Origin: Thermotogaceae bacterium
GTDB taxonomy: Bacteria; Thermotogota; Thermotogae; Thermotogales; Thermotogaceae
Length of the DNA stretch: 64,000 nucleotides
Reading direction: 5' to 3'
Assembly (NCBI GenBank): GCA_027077795.1
Contig: JALWTT010000013.1
Span: 1-64,000, forward strand
The notes beneath the pieces were generated by a model, which did not search any database, was not told the DNA's origin, and saw only the letters and a list, made by a program, of their open reading frames with translations. Of the stretch, positions 7,250 to 15,772 are shown in pieces; within the stretch, counting starts at the first letter, position 1, and every line of letters starts with the position of its first letter. Made by a program: the position numbers and the translations under genes.

Positions 7250-9733
7250 ATTTTTCATCAAATTCACGTATCTATTTCCAAAAATCTCTATGGAGAAATT
7301 TTCTCTGTATATTTCATAATTTCTAAAACTGATCCCCTTCATGCTTTCCTTTTTGGAATGTGCTTCTTCGATGGCTCTTATCGCATCCTCAACATCTTCC
7401 CCTTTAAAATAAACGACGTCCATATCCCGAAACTGTTCAAAGCACTTGTTCCCTCCTGTATAGCTGAGAATAACGGGTTTTGACAATGACAGTGCTTCTA
7501 ATACCACTAAATCGAAAAAGGTTTCTCTATTAGGGGAGAGAAACACATCGCTGGCCAACATGATCTCCCATGGTTTTTTTGTGTAGCCAACCTCAATCCA
7601 TCTTGGATGGTCAACACCTTTCAGAGGACGTTGTCTACCTCCTATTAGAAAATATATATCTTCATATTTTCTAAGGATTTCTTCTCCTGCACTCTTCAAT
7701 ACATCAAAACCCTTTGTGAAGTTGTGCCTTCCAACATACGAAATTACAAAAGCGCCCGGTGGCACTCTATAGCGTTTTCTGACGTTGGTTCTAATTTCTT
7801 CTGAAGGCTTTCCCAATTCCACTTCAGGAACACCTGTGGGAATGTATTTAAACTTGTTTTCATCTACTCTTTCAAAGTATTTCCATCTCTTATAGTAAGA
7901 CTCTTTTGAGTGATAGCACGGGAAAATTACAACGTCAGCGTTATCAAATGCCACTATATCGATGTTCTCTAGCTTTTTATACACGGAATGTGATATGTCG
8001 GAAATTTTCATATTCCACCAGTCCTCTATTATCTCAATATGAGTGGGTTTTGGAGAGTGCGGTGTGAGGACAAGTTGGATGTCTTTAGGTTTTCCATATT
8101 GGTTTACAAATCTGTAAAGATTGATCGTATCATGAAAATGAATGCACTTGAATTTACGTAATTTATCCATCCGGAAAGGAAACGGTTTTTCTAACATTTC
8201 GTTGAAATCCTTTGCCGGCATTTGAACGTTTAGAAATTCCACCCAATCAATTTTTTCATCATCTAGAAATTTCTTCAAGTTATACAAATATCCGGATGGA
8301 CCTCCCTTTCTTCCCAACTTGAATGTGTTCCATATTAAAACCTTATTATTACCTTTACTGCTGGAGACTTCCGATAAAATGCCGTCAATACCTTTTAGTT
8401 GTGCTTCTAGCGTAAAACCTTTTTCAACTAAAAAGCTTCTGTATTCATTGGAGTTATACTCAGAGCTTAAGATGATGTTCAACGCTCCTTTCACATCGGA
8501 AAAAATCCAATCTCTTTTATACATCATCTCGGCTCCTCTAAACCAGTGAATAACAGGTTTTATACCTCGAGCCATTGCTTCCATTATGTTGTACGGGTGC
8601 CCTTCATGAAGACTGGTTGAAAGCAGGTAGTTCTTTCCTTTCCAAAACTCTTCCATATCGTCTACCCAACCGTGAAAAATCACATTTTTCTCAATGTTCA
8701 TTGCTTTCACTATGTGTCTCAAGTAGGTTTCGTATCGTGGATCTTGGAAGTCTCCAGCTATATGCAATCGGTATCTTGAATTGATTTTAGTGAGTTCTCC
8801 GATTATCTGAATGGCGAGCTCTGGCGCTTTTTTGTAGTTTATATGGGCAACCCACGCTATTTCAAACCCTGGTTTACGTTCCTCAAATGGGCTCCCCTCA
8901 AGTTTCACTCCATTGTATATAATTTCAAAATTCCTTATCAGGTCTTTTAGATCAGGAAATCTCTCAAAGAAGATTTCTTTTATATGAGGTGCGATAAATA
9001 TCAGGGCACTTACCAATCCCCAGTTAATTTCTCTAGGAAAATCTGTGAATATCTCATAACTGTGAAGCCTCACTATTACATCTTTCCCCCATATTCCCGG
9101 GTAATTTGTTCCAATCACCGCTACCTCATTCGCCCATTCAAGCCACACTATATCTGCCCAATCGATTGCAGTCTTTATTTCTTGATTATTTGTAACAGCC
9201 CAGCGTTGAATCCAATATCTATTTTGAAACCCCCTTGTTATATCGTCTATGAAATTATCTAAACCTTTGGCACAAATAAAAGCGAGCCTTTTTTTGGACT
9301 TTGAGCTTGATATTTTCTCCTTAAGGCCGTTTAAACGAAATTTCATGTTTGGAATAAATTCGGCAGGGGCACTTTTTAAAGCTTCTGATAAATGTTCTAG
9401 TGACTTATCATAGAATCCTTCGTAATCATAAATTACGGAAAGAATATCATGTACCGCCCAATCATTCGGTAATATTTTGATTAACTTTAAAGCGTAGCCC
9501 TTTGCTTTAGAGAATTTTCCCATTTGTAAATATATTTCCGCTATGTTGAACAATGCGTCTGTATTTTCAGGATCAAGATCAATGGCTTTCTTAAAACTTG
9601 AGATTGCTTTGTTGTTCTTACCTAAGTTGTAGTAAGCCCAGCCTAGCACAGTGAAATCATACGGATTTTCTGCATTTTCTTCTAAACTTTCTACAATCTC
9701 GTGGTAATCGTTGATAGTATTTACATGTTTCAC
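7223..9733 (-). CDS. TPR protein with two tandem GT-B glycosyltransferase domains
   Basis: Large predicted glycosyltransferase, about 836 residues. Residues ~1-140 form TPR repeats (YNLGKNNKAISSFKKAIDLD, FNIAEIYLQMGKFSKAKGYA). A first GT4-like domain follows (about 150-460, with IAWVAHINYKKAPELAI and the E-x7-E motif in HEGHPYNIMEAMARG). A second GT4-like domain occupies about 470-825 (SYVGRHNFTKGFDVL, then SPNRETFFDLVVLEALSLSKPV). I prefer the GTG start at 9733, preceded by GAGGTGA, over the ATG at 9766. It overlaps glf convergently, consistent with a surface-polysaccharide role, possibly galactofuranose addition (inference). Codons look more AT-rich than those of flanking genes. Confidence 0.82.
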   Translation of the reverse strand: MKHVNTINDYHEIVESLEENAENPYDFTVLGWAYYNLGKNNKAISSFKKAIDLDPENTDALFNIAEIYLQMGKFSKAKGYALKLIKILPNDWAVHDILSVIYDYEGFYDKSLEHLSEALKSAPAEFIPNMKFRLNGLKEKISSSKSKKRLAFICAKGLDNFIDDITRGFQNRYWIQRWAVTNNQEIKTAIDWADIVWLEWANEVAVIGTNYPGIWGKDVIVRLHSYEIFTDFPREINWGLVSALIFIAPHIKEIFFERFPDLKDLIRNFEIIYNGVKLEGSPFEERKPGFEIAWVAHINYKKAPELAIQIIGELTKINSRYRLHIAGDFQDPRYETYLRHIVKAMNIEKNVIFHGWVDDMEEFWKGKNYLLSTSLHEGHPYNIMEAMARGIKPVIHWFRGAEMMYKRDWIFSDVKGALNIILSSEYNSNEYRSFLVEKGFTLEAQLKGIDGILSEVSSSKGNNKVLIWNTFKLGRKGGPSGYLYNLKKFLDDEKIDWVEFLNVQMPAKDFNEMLEKPFPFRMDKLRKFKCIHFHDTINLYRFVNQYGKPKDIQLVLTPHSPKPTHIEIIEDWWNMKISDISHSVYKKLENIDIVAFDNADVVIFPCYHSKESYYKRWKYFERVDENKFKYIPTGVPEVELGKPSEEIRTNVRKRYRVPPGAFVISYVGRHNFTKGFDVLKSAGEEILRKYEDIYFLIGGRQRPLKGVDHPRWIEVGYTKKPWEIMLASDVFLSPNRETFFDLVVLEALSLSKPVILSYTGGNKCFEQFRDMDVVYFKGEDVEDAIRAIEEAHSKKESMKGISFRNYEIYRENFSIEIFGNRYVNLMKNLCIKGKSF

Positions 9734-9765
9734 GAAAATCACCTCAAAGGAATTTCCCCTCCACA

Positions 9766-12519
9766 TTAATTCCTGTTCATGATCCTTTTTACATAATCGG
9801 GAGGTTCTATCTTTTCAGCCCCTTCAACTTTTTCTATCTTTACGGCGGACACTTTGTAGGCTGGTATCCTAGATTCTGGATCGAGTATCTCCCCAGTGAG
9901 GAGATTCGCTCTAGCTTCGGCGAAATGGAACGGCATGAACACAACACCAGGTTGTGCTCTGTCGGTGACAACAGCATATGTCAGAACGCTTCCACGCCTT
10001 GAACTCACCTTCACGACATCGCCGCTCTTTATACCAAACTTTTCTGCATCCTCAGGGCTTATCTCCACGTAGGCCTTCCCCACTATCTCGTTTATTCCCT
10101 TGACTCTCCTTGTCATCGTACCTGTGTGAAAGTGATAGAGCATCCTTCCCGTTGTCATGAAAAGCGGGTACTCATCATCTGGAAGCTCTATTTCTTTTGG
10201 CAAGCTGTAATCAATCGGCTTTATCCTGCCTTTCTTATCCGGGAAGCTGAAGCCCTGTGTGTGAAGTATGGGGGTCCCTGGATGATTGAGATCAAGGACT
10301 GGCCACTGAAGGCCTTTCTTCTCTATCCTCCCGTAGGTCACGCCTCCATAGATAGGTGTCACCTTTCTTATCTCCTCCATTATCTCGCTCGGGTGAGAGT
10401 ATTCCATCTTGTATCCGAGCCTTTTTGAAAGCTCTTTTATTATCCACCAATCGGGTTTTGCATCTCCAACAGGCTCGAGAACTTTTCTAACTCTCAGCAC
10501 TCTTCTTTCGGTGTTGGTAAAAGTTCCATCCTTTTCATAAGCTGAAACGGCTGGGAGTATGACATTCGCGTATTTATTTGACTCGTTCATGAATATGTCA
10601 AAATCCACGAAGAATTCTAAATTCCTGAGAACCTCCTCAACGTGCTGCGAATCCGGATCCGACACGGCTGGATTCTCTCCCATCATTATCAAAGCTTTTA
10701 TCTGGGGAGACAAAAACATGTCGGTGAGGGCCAATCCAGGTTCATGTGGGAGCTTCACACCCCAAGCCTCTTCGAATTTCTTCCTCGCGTTTTCGTCGCT
10801 TACCTTTTGGTATCCCGGGTAGACATGTGGAAGTGCTCCCATATCGCACGCACCCTGGACGTTGTTCTGACCTCTGAGCGGATTGACTCCGGTTCCTTCC
10901 TTTCCGAAGTTTCCGGTGATCATGGCAAGGTCTGCGAGCGCCATGACATTCTGGGTGCCGTTGGAGTGCTGTGTTATACCCATGGCGTAAAGGATTGCCG
11001 CCCTGTCGGCTTCTCCGTACATTCTCGCAGCCTCGACTATCTTTTCCTTTGAAACTCCCGTTACTTTGCTCGCTCTGTCCATGTCAAAGTCTTTCAAAGA
11101 CTCGGCCAAGCTCTCAAAGCCAGTTGTTCTCTCCTTTATGAAATCCTCTTTGTGGAGCTTCTCATCGAGTATCACCTTCATCATGGCGGATATGAGGAGT
11201 GCATCGGTTCCGGGCTTGTGACGCAGGTGGATATGGGCCATCTTTGCGAGCTCGGTTTTTCTCGGATCCGCGACTATGAGCTTGGCTCCATATCTTCTGA
11301 CGGCCCTCTTTATTCTAGCTCCGTAAACCGGATGATTTTCCGTCGGATTTGCACCGATTATAAATATCACCTGTGCTTTTAGTATATCCATGAGGTTGTT
11401 CGACATTGCAGCGGATCCAAGAGTCTGCGCGAGCCCTACTATGGTTGAAGCGTGGCAGAGCCTTGCGCAGTGATCCACATTGTTTGTTCCTATGGCGGCC
11501 CTCGCTAGCTTTTGCATCAGGTAGTTCTCCTCGTTTGTACACTTGGCAGAAGATATGACTCCTATGGAATCCGGTCCGTATTTTTCTTTTATCCTCAAGA
11601 TCCCTTCAGCTGCGTAATCGAGGGCTTCCTCCCAAGTTGCCTCGACGAACTCTCCGTTTTTCTTTATGAGCGGCTTCGTGAGTCTGTCTTCACTCGAGAC
11701 GAACTCATATCCAAATTTTCCCTTGACGCATGTCAATACTCCGTCGTTTATCTCAGGATCTTCCTCAGAAGCTCTTATCCTGACGATTTCGTTCTTCTTC
11801 GGATCGTAGTAAACATCTAGCTGACATCCAACGCCACAATAAGGACATGTCGTTTTGACTTTCCTGACTTCCCACCATCGTGCCTTTCCGATGGATGGCT
11901 TCTCAACGATTGCTCCAACTGGGCATATCGTCGCGCATGCTCCACAGGATACGCAACTGCTCTCTCCAAGCTTGTCCCCCATATCAGGCTGTGGGAGAGA
12001 GTGGTAGCCTCTGTCCACCATGGAGTAGACTGACATGTTCTGAACTTCATCACATACTCTCACACAGAGCTGACATTGAATGCACTTGTTGAGGTCTCTG
12101 AGTATCAAAGGATGTGAATCATCTATTGGAAGGTTCCTGAGGCGTACTCCCCAGCGAGGCTCTTTTATCTGGTACTTGTAGGCGAGATCCTGGAGCGAAC
12201 AGTTTCCATTGGCGTCACATGTCATGCAATCGTTCGGATGGACAGAGAGAAGGAGCTCCATGTTCACCTTCCTGGCTCTTTCCACCCTTTCTGTTTTTGT
12301 CCATATCACCATTCCATCTTTTATCTTTGTCACGCACGCCGGATGAAGTTTTGGAGAACCTTCAATTTCAACGACACACATCCTACATGCACCTATGCTC
12401 TCAACCGACGGGTGATAGCAAAGCGTGGGTATATTAATGCCGACTTTCTTGGCTGCCTCTAGTATCGTGATTTCCCTTTCAAATTCGTATTCTTTACCAT
12501 CGATTTGTACTTTAATCAC
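9766..12519 (-). CDS. fdhA: Formate dehydrogenase catalytic subunit (Mo/W, Cys type)
   Basis: Molybdenum- or tungsten-bis-pterin oxidoreductase, about 917 residues, oxidising formate or reducing CO2. Domain order: N-terminal [2Fe-2S] ferredoxin (SIGACRMCVVEIEG), the His-Cys segment (DCMTCDANGNCSLQDLAYKY), two 4Fe-4S clusters (CIQCQLCVRVC and CVSCGACATICP), then the FdhF-type cluster (CPYCGVGCQLD) and the molybdopterin domains. The metal ligand is cysteine, not selenocysteine: codon TGC at 11467-11469 (DHCARLCHAS, about residue 351). The GTG start at 12519 has a GGAGGGG Shine-Dalgarno; the longer ATG start at 12567 would lie on the promoter. No partner diaphorase or electron-transfer subunit is encoded nearby. 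Confidence 0.93.
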   Translation of the reverse strand: MIKVQIDGKEYEFEREITILEAAKKVGINIPTLCYHPSVESIGACRMCVVEIEGSPKLHPACVTKIKDGMVIWTKTERVERARKVNMELLLSVHPNDCMTCDANGNCSLQDLAYKYQIKEPRWGVRLRNLPIDDSHPLILRDLNKCIQCQLCVRVCDEVQNMSVYSMVDRGYHSLPQPDMGDKLGESSCVSCGACATICPVGAIVEKPSIGKARWWEVRKVKTTCPYCGVGCQLDVYYDPKKNEIVRIRASEEDPEINDGVLTCVKGKFGYEFVSSEDRLTKPLIKKNGEFVEATWEEALDYAAEGILRIKEKYGPDSIGVISSAKCTNEENYLMQKLARAAIGTNNVDHCARLCHASTIVGLAQTLGSAAMSNNLMDILKAQVIFIIGANPTENHPVYGARIKRAVRRYGAKLIVADPRKTELAKMAHIHLRHKPGTDALLISAMMKVILDEKLHKEDFIKERTTGFESLAESLKDFDMDRASKVTGVSKEKIVEAARMYGEADRAAILYAMGITQHSNGTQNVMALADLAMITGNFGKEGTGVNPLRGQNNVQGACDMGALPHVYPGYQKVSDENARKKFEEAWGVKLPHEPGLALTDMFLSPQIKALIMMGENPAVSDPDSQHVEEVLRNLEFFVDFDIFMNESNKYANVILPAVSAYEKDGTFTNTERRVLRVRKVLEPVGDAKPDWWIIKELSKRLGYKMEYSHPSEIMEEIRKVTPIYGGVTYGRIEKKGLQWPVLDLNHPGTPILHTQGFSFPDKKGRIKPIDYSLPKEIELPDDEYPLFMTTGRMLYHFHTGTMTRRVKGINEIVGKAYVEISPEDAEKFGIKSGDVVKVSSRRGSVLTYAVVTDRAQPGVVFMPFHFAEARANLLTGEILDPESRIPAYKVSAVKIEKVEGAEKIEPPDYVKRIMNRN

Positions 12520-12547
12520 AATATCCCCCCTCCAGGAGGTTTTTGAC

Positions 12548-12576
12548 ATTATATGACAATGTGCCACCCTTTACAA
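12548..12576 (-). promoter_or_regulatory. Promoter for the formate dehydrogenase gene
   Basis: Read on the minus strand: TTGTAA (12571-12576), a 17-bp spacer, and a perfect TATAAT (12548-12553). Transcription would begin about 20 bases before the Shine-Dalgarno of the dehydrogenase. This is among the best sigma-A-like promoters in the window and supports the GTG start at 12519. Confidence 0.75.
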
Positions 12577-12584
12577 AATAGCCA

Positions 12585-12854
12585 CTAGTATTCTATTTCA
12601 AAGGAACTGAAACCTTTCGGGTTTATCTCTTCGACTGATACGTTCGTTACAACAGCACTCGAGGGACCTCTCGCCACATCTTGAAGGAATCCCTCGAGCC
12701 TTTCCTCCTCCCCTTCAGCCACAACCTGCACGGATCCATCCGGCATGTTTCTAACATAACCTTTCACCCCGTAGCGTTTCGCTATCCTGTATGTGTAATA
12801 TCTGAAACCGACTCCCTGGACTATACCTTCTACTCTAACCTTCACCGCCCTCAT
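12585..12854 (-). CDS. acyP: Acylphosphatase
   Basis: Small cytoplasmic enzyme (89 residues) hydrolysing carboxyl-phosphate bonds such as acetyl phosphate. The family signature is complete: GIVQGVGFRYYTYRIA carries the phosphate-binding loop and catalytic Arg18, and GYVRNMPDGSVQVVAEG carries Asn36. The length matches the ~90-residue family. Its ATG overlaps the stop of the upstream radical SAM gene (ATGA), so it is translationally coupled as the last gene of the fapA operon. Confidence 0.95.
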   Translation of the reverse strand: MRAVKVRVEGIVQGVGFRYYTYRIAKRYGVKGYVRNMPDGSVQVVAEGEEERLEGFLQDVARGPSSAVVTNVSVEEINPKGFSSFEIEY

Positions 12855-13759
12855 AGAGATCCCTCCAGATCTTTTAGGAGAGATTCATCATGAATGTTGT
12901 AAAGCTTTCTTGCGGGTGATTCGTTGTAGTAGGGTCTGGTGCAATCCGGGCATCCGGAGGTCAAGAACGCTTTTTTATAATCTAGGCTTTTAAAATCAAC
13001 ACTTGTGCTTATGAGGTTTCCCAGGTCGTCAAATTCAAAGTCTGATACTTTTGCCAAGCCGTTTTGAAGAAGCCATCTTGCCAGTTGTATTTTTCTGTAC
13101 CTCTCGAGTGATGGTCTGGGATGGTTTTCCATCTTGGTTCCTTTGAGAGGAGTGAACGCGAACAAGGCTATTGTTATGCTCTTTTCAGCGAGCCACTCCA
13201 TTAGCTCGATGAGTTCCTTGTCACTTTCTCCCATGCCCACTATCAGGTGGGTGGCTATCCTTCCGGGAAACTCTTTGGAAGAGCTTTCAAGAAGGTTTAA
13301 GACATCCTTAAGCTTTCCACCTCGGATTCTCTCATGAAGTTTTGGGGAGGCAACATCGATGGATATTCCAACCATGTCCGCCCCTGCTTTGAAGTACTCC
13401 CTCACTTCTTCCAGACTGAGCGCTCTCACCGAGACAGAGACTGGCTTGAAACTGAAAAGTCTGATCATCTCGATGGTATCAGAGACATAGCCTTTGTAGG
13501 AAACAACTTGAAGACAAACTCTTTTCACGCTTTTCTCGTTGCTCTTGAGCCTTTCTTTCGCTTCTATCGGATCGATCTCCTTCCAAACGATTCTAGAGAG
13601 GTACTTTCTGTCTGATCGCGCCGATCTGGCATGAGTGCAGAAAGCACAATCGAAAACACATTTCCCATCCAGCATGAAATAAGCTGTTCTTTGCTTTGGA
13701 AACTTCCCAAATATTTTCCCCAACATTCCCAGCGTTCCATAGGAAGCTCTCAACACCAT
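12851..13759 (-). CDS. Radical SAM protein of unknown specificity
   Basis: 302-residue iron-sulfur enzyme. The CX3CX2C cluster motif is CVFDCAFC near residue 33, preceded by AYFMLDGK. Later segments (ATHLIVGMGESDKELIELM) fit the radical SAM barrel and resemble the biotin/lipoyl synthase-like branch. The C-terminal motif SGCPDCTRPYYNESPARKLYN contains a CxxC pair that might bind a second cluster or substrate. Start could be ATG 13759 or TTG 13762; GAGGTGG sits at suitable spacing. It is translationally coupled to a pilin-like gene upstream and acylphosphatase downstream. I cannot name the substrate. Confidence 0.85.
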   Translation of the reverse strand: MVLRASYGTLGMLGKIFGKFPKQRTAYFMLDGKCVFDCAFCTHARSARSDRKYLSRIVWKEIDPIEAKERLKSNEKSVKRVCLQVVSYKGYVSDTIEMIRLFSFKPVSVSVRALSLEEVREYFKAGADMVGISIDVASPKLHERIRGGKLKDVLNLLESSSKEFPGRIATHLIVGMGESDKELIELMEWLAEKSITIALFAFTPLKGTKMENHPRPSLERYRKIQLARWLLQNGLAKVSDFEFDDLGNLISTSVDFKSLDYKKAFLTSGCPDCTRPYYNESPARKLYNIHDESLLKDLEGSL

Positions 13760-14034
13760 CAAAAGCCCACCTCGTATTTGAACGTCCAGCTCCCAACGTG
13801 GACTGTCAAAGTCCTTCCGAACTTCCCGTAGGAAATTTTAAATCCGTTCATGTTGTTTGGAACCTCAGCGCCAGCTGCGAGGGCGTGCAAGACATTTTCA
13901 GCGGTAAGTGTCGCAAGGTACTTTTCCTCAATTGCCCTGTAGTCTTTAACAGCTGTTGATACAGTACCTAGCATAATCCCCAAGGCCAGCAATATTATAA
14001 CCAGGGATATCATTATCTCTAGCAGTGTACTCAT
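13759..14034 (-). CDS. Type IV pilin-like small membrane protein
   Basis: 91 residues. The N-terminus STLLEIMISLVIILLALGIM is a hydrophobic helix with a Glu at position 5 after the initiator Met, as in mature type IV pilins and minor pseudopilins. The usual leader ending in Gly before the cleavage site is absent: only Met precedes Ser-Thr-Leu-Leu-Glu. The remaining ~65 residues are a short polar domain. ATG overlaps the fapA stop (ATGA). It may be a minor pilin or an adapted membrane protein; resemblance to PilV/GspI-type starts is by eye only. Confidence 0.55.
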   Translation of the reverse strand: MSTLLEIMISLVIILLALGIMLGTVSTAVKDYRAIEEKYLATLTAENVLHALAAGAEVPNNMNGFKISYGKFGRTLTVHVGSWTFKYEVGF

Positions 14035-15416
14035 GATCTGTACGCCCTCACCACAATTTCCTCTCTCTTCTCATCGTAAACCAGCACAACGGATCTCAGA
14101 GGCTTGTCTATGTTAACCTGGCGCTGAAACATCGTTATCCGAACCCCAGGATGCAGCGTTTTTCTCACGACTATCTGGGTTCCTTTTTTGGACATCTCTA
14201 TCTCTCTTCTTATCTCCATGATCCTTTTTCTGTTCATATCTAGAGAATTTCTGAGGTGCAATATCGTTTGAGTGACTTTGGAATACAGATCTTTCTTATC
14301 TTTGGGGAGTTTCCCACCACTTGCATCCAACACTTTCTTGAGATCTCTGAGAATTGCCAAGAGCTTTTGGAGGTTTTCTTCGTCGAGTTGTATTTGAGCA
14401 CTCAGAAGTCTTTCCTCTTCCCGAATCTCCGGATCGATTCCTATCTCGATTTCGGTTTTCACTCCAAGCTCCGAGCCAATCTCCTCAGCTTCTATTTCTC
14501 TTCCAACAAGAGTAAGACCTCCCACTACCACACCTTTTTTCCCAGATGCCAATACCTTGTTCTTAGCTTTGACGATGCTGTTGGTTATGGGACCGTCAAC
14601 CTCCACATCCCTTCCGGCCTCAACATGAGCACTCTCTAGAAACTTAGCCTTGACATCTCTTCCGGCTTTGATCATTCCCTTGTCCCTTCCTTTGACCCCT
14701 GTTACCTCCACATCCTCCTCGTAAGATATGACAGTTGCCGCTTCCACGATTCCCCTGACCTTGATGGACTTTTTGGCTCTTACGACGAATCCTGGCTTGA
14801 TGTCACCGTTTATCTCAACTTGCCCTGGGAAGTCAATGTTCCCAACGGAATAGTCGACATCTTCCTTTATGTAGAGTGCTTCCTCTATGTACACGCTATC
14901 TTTGTCAACCACCAATCTGCCGCTTTTCGTGGCTACAAGAGTTCCATCGCCCTCTATTTTTATCCCATCCCCTATTCTAAAATTCGCGGGTTTTCCAGAC
15001 TTCGGATTTATCTTTTCCCCCAGTACGTTTATACCAGGTGTTCCGGAAGTGGGTTTGACTAATTTGCCGATAATATCTCCTTTTCTCACTATGATTCTAT
15101 TTTTTGAAGCCATTTCCTTCAAATCCACTCGTCCTGCCTTGTTTTCCCTTATCCCCTTCTCCTTCTTGGTGGTTATCTCCACATAACCATTTTGCCCGTC
15201 TACGGGAGGTCTCCCACGGGCTATTATTGTCGGGATATCGAAGGAGGGTTTTTCTATCAGTCTTCGCAAGTTCTCGTAAATAACCCCGTATCTTATGCCA
15301 CTTTTTCTAATGGCTTCCATTATTTCATTCTCCGTTATTTGATATCTAACCCCATCATCTCGCAACGTCAGTGTAGCAGACATCCTATCAGGGGAGATAC
15401 TTATCTCATACCTCAC
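14031..15416 (-). CDS. fapA: FapA family protein (DUF342)
   Basis: About 461 residues. FapA-type proteins (flagellar assembly protein A) carry a polymer-like beta-helical region and a coiled-coil. Repeats of the pattern V-x-G-D-x and repeated short strands (GNIDFPGQVEINGDIKPG, GRDVKAKFLESAHVEAGRDVEV) are seen at about 180-310. A charged helical stretch at about 325-395 (EERLLSAQIQLDEENLQKLL) looks coiled-coil. I prefer the GTG start at 15416, which has GAGGTGA upstream, over a TTG at 15464 without an SD. It is the first gene of a four-gene overlapping operon divergent from the flgM operon, consistent with a motility or envelope role; the molecular function is not established. Confidence 0.85.
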   Translation of the reverse strand: MRYEISISPDRMSATLTLRDDGVRYQITENEIMEAIRKSGIRYGVIYENLRRLIEKPSFDIPTIIARGRPPVDGQNGYVEITTKKEKGIRENKAGRVDLKEMASKNRIIVRKGDIIGKLVKPTSGTPGINVLGEKINPKSGKPANFRIGDGIKIEGDGTLVATKSGRLVVDKDSVYIEEALYIKEDVDYSVGNIDFPGQVEINGDIKPGFVVRAKKSIKVRGIVEAATVISYEEDVEVTGVKGRDKGMIKAGRDVKAKFLESAHVEAGRDVEVDGPITNSIVKAKNKVLASGKKGVVVGGLTLVGREIEAEEIGSELGVKTEIEIGIDPEIREEERLLSAQIQLDEENLQKLLAILRDLKKVLDASGGKLPKDKKDLYSKVTQTILHLRNSLDMNRKRIMEIRREIEMSKKGTQIVVRKTLHPGVRITMFQRQVNIDKPLRSVVLVYDEKREEIVVRAYRS

Positions 15417-15447
15417 AGCTTCACCTCGGAACAATTCTACCAGAATC

Positions 15448-15474
15448 TCAAGATTTTTTTCCAAATGTCGATGT
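15448..15474 (+). promoter_or_regulatory. Sigma-28 (FliA)-like promoter of the late flagellar operon
   Basis: TCAAGATT (15448-15455), an 11-base spacer, then GTCGATGT (15467-15474). The enterobacterial sigma-28 consensus is TAAAGTTT-N11-GCCGATAA; the match is 6/8 and 5/8 with exact spacing. A start near 15481 leaves a ~19-base leader with the flgM Shine-Dalgarno. A sigma-A-like TATACT overlaps at 15474-15479 without a good -35 box. Confidence 0.5.
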
Positions 15475-15499
15475 ATACTAGTAGACGGAGGTGGACCGT

Positions 15500-15769
15500 A
15501 TGGTTGAAAGGGTAGGAGGAGTTGGTGGGCCTAACCCGATGAGGGATGTAGGAGAAAAGCAAAAAAAGATAGAAAAATCCAAGAGGGAGATTCAGAAGGA
15601 AGAACTCTCCTCGACAATTAAGGGTGAGGTAGAGAAGATCTTGGAGGAGTCTGGGAAAGTTCCCGATGTCAGAGAAGAGTTGGTTCAGGAGATAAGGAAA
15701 GCTGTGGAGAGTGGAAACTACATAGTGGATGTTGAGAACATCGCAAAGAAACTCCTGAGGGGAGGGTAA
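15500..15769 (+). CDS. flgM: Anti-sigma-28 factor FlgM
   Basis: Small protein (89 residues) that binds sigma-28 (FliA) and holds back late flagellar genes until the hook-basal body is finished, when it is exported. The C-terminal half (VREELVQEIRKAVESGNYIV then VENIAKKLLRGG) matches the sigma-binding helices of FlgM; the N-terminus is Gly/Pro- and Lys-rich and probably disordered. ATG 15500 is chosen over GTG 15491 because GGAGGTG at 15487-15493 is at the right distance. First gene of the operon flgM-flgN-flgL-fliW-flgK. Confidence 0.88.
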   Translation: MVERVGGVGGPNPMRDVGEKQKKIEKSKREIQKEELSSTIKGEVEKILEESGKVPDVREELVQEIRKAVESGNYIVDVENIAKKLLRGG

Positions 15770-15772
15770 GTT

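Noticed and set aside
15474-15479. TATACT as the sigma-A promoter of flgM
   Set aside because: No acceptable -35 box at 16-19 bp, and the predicted start would fall on the Shine-Dalgarno; the sigma-28-like element fits better, though both remain possible.
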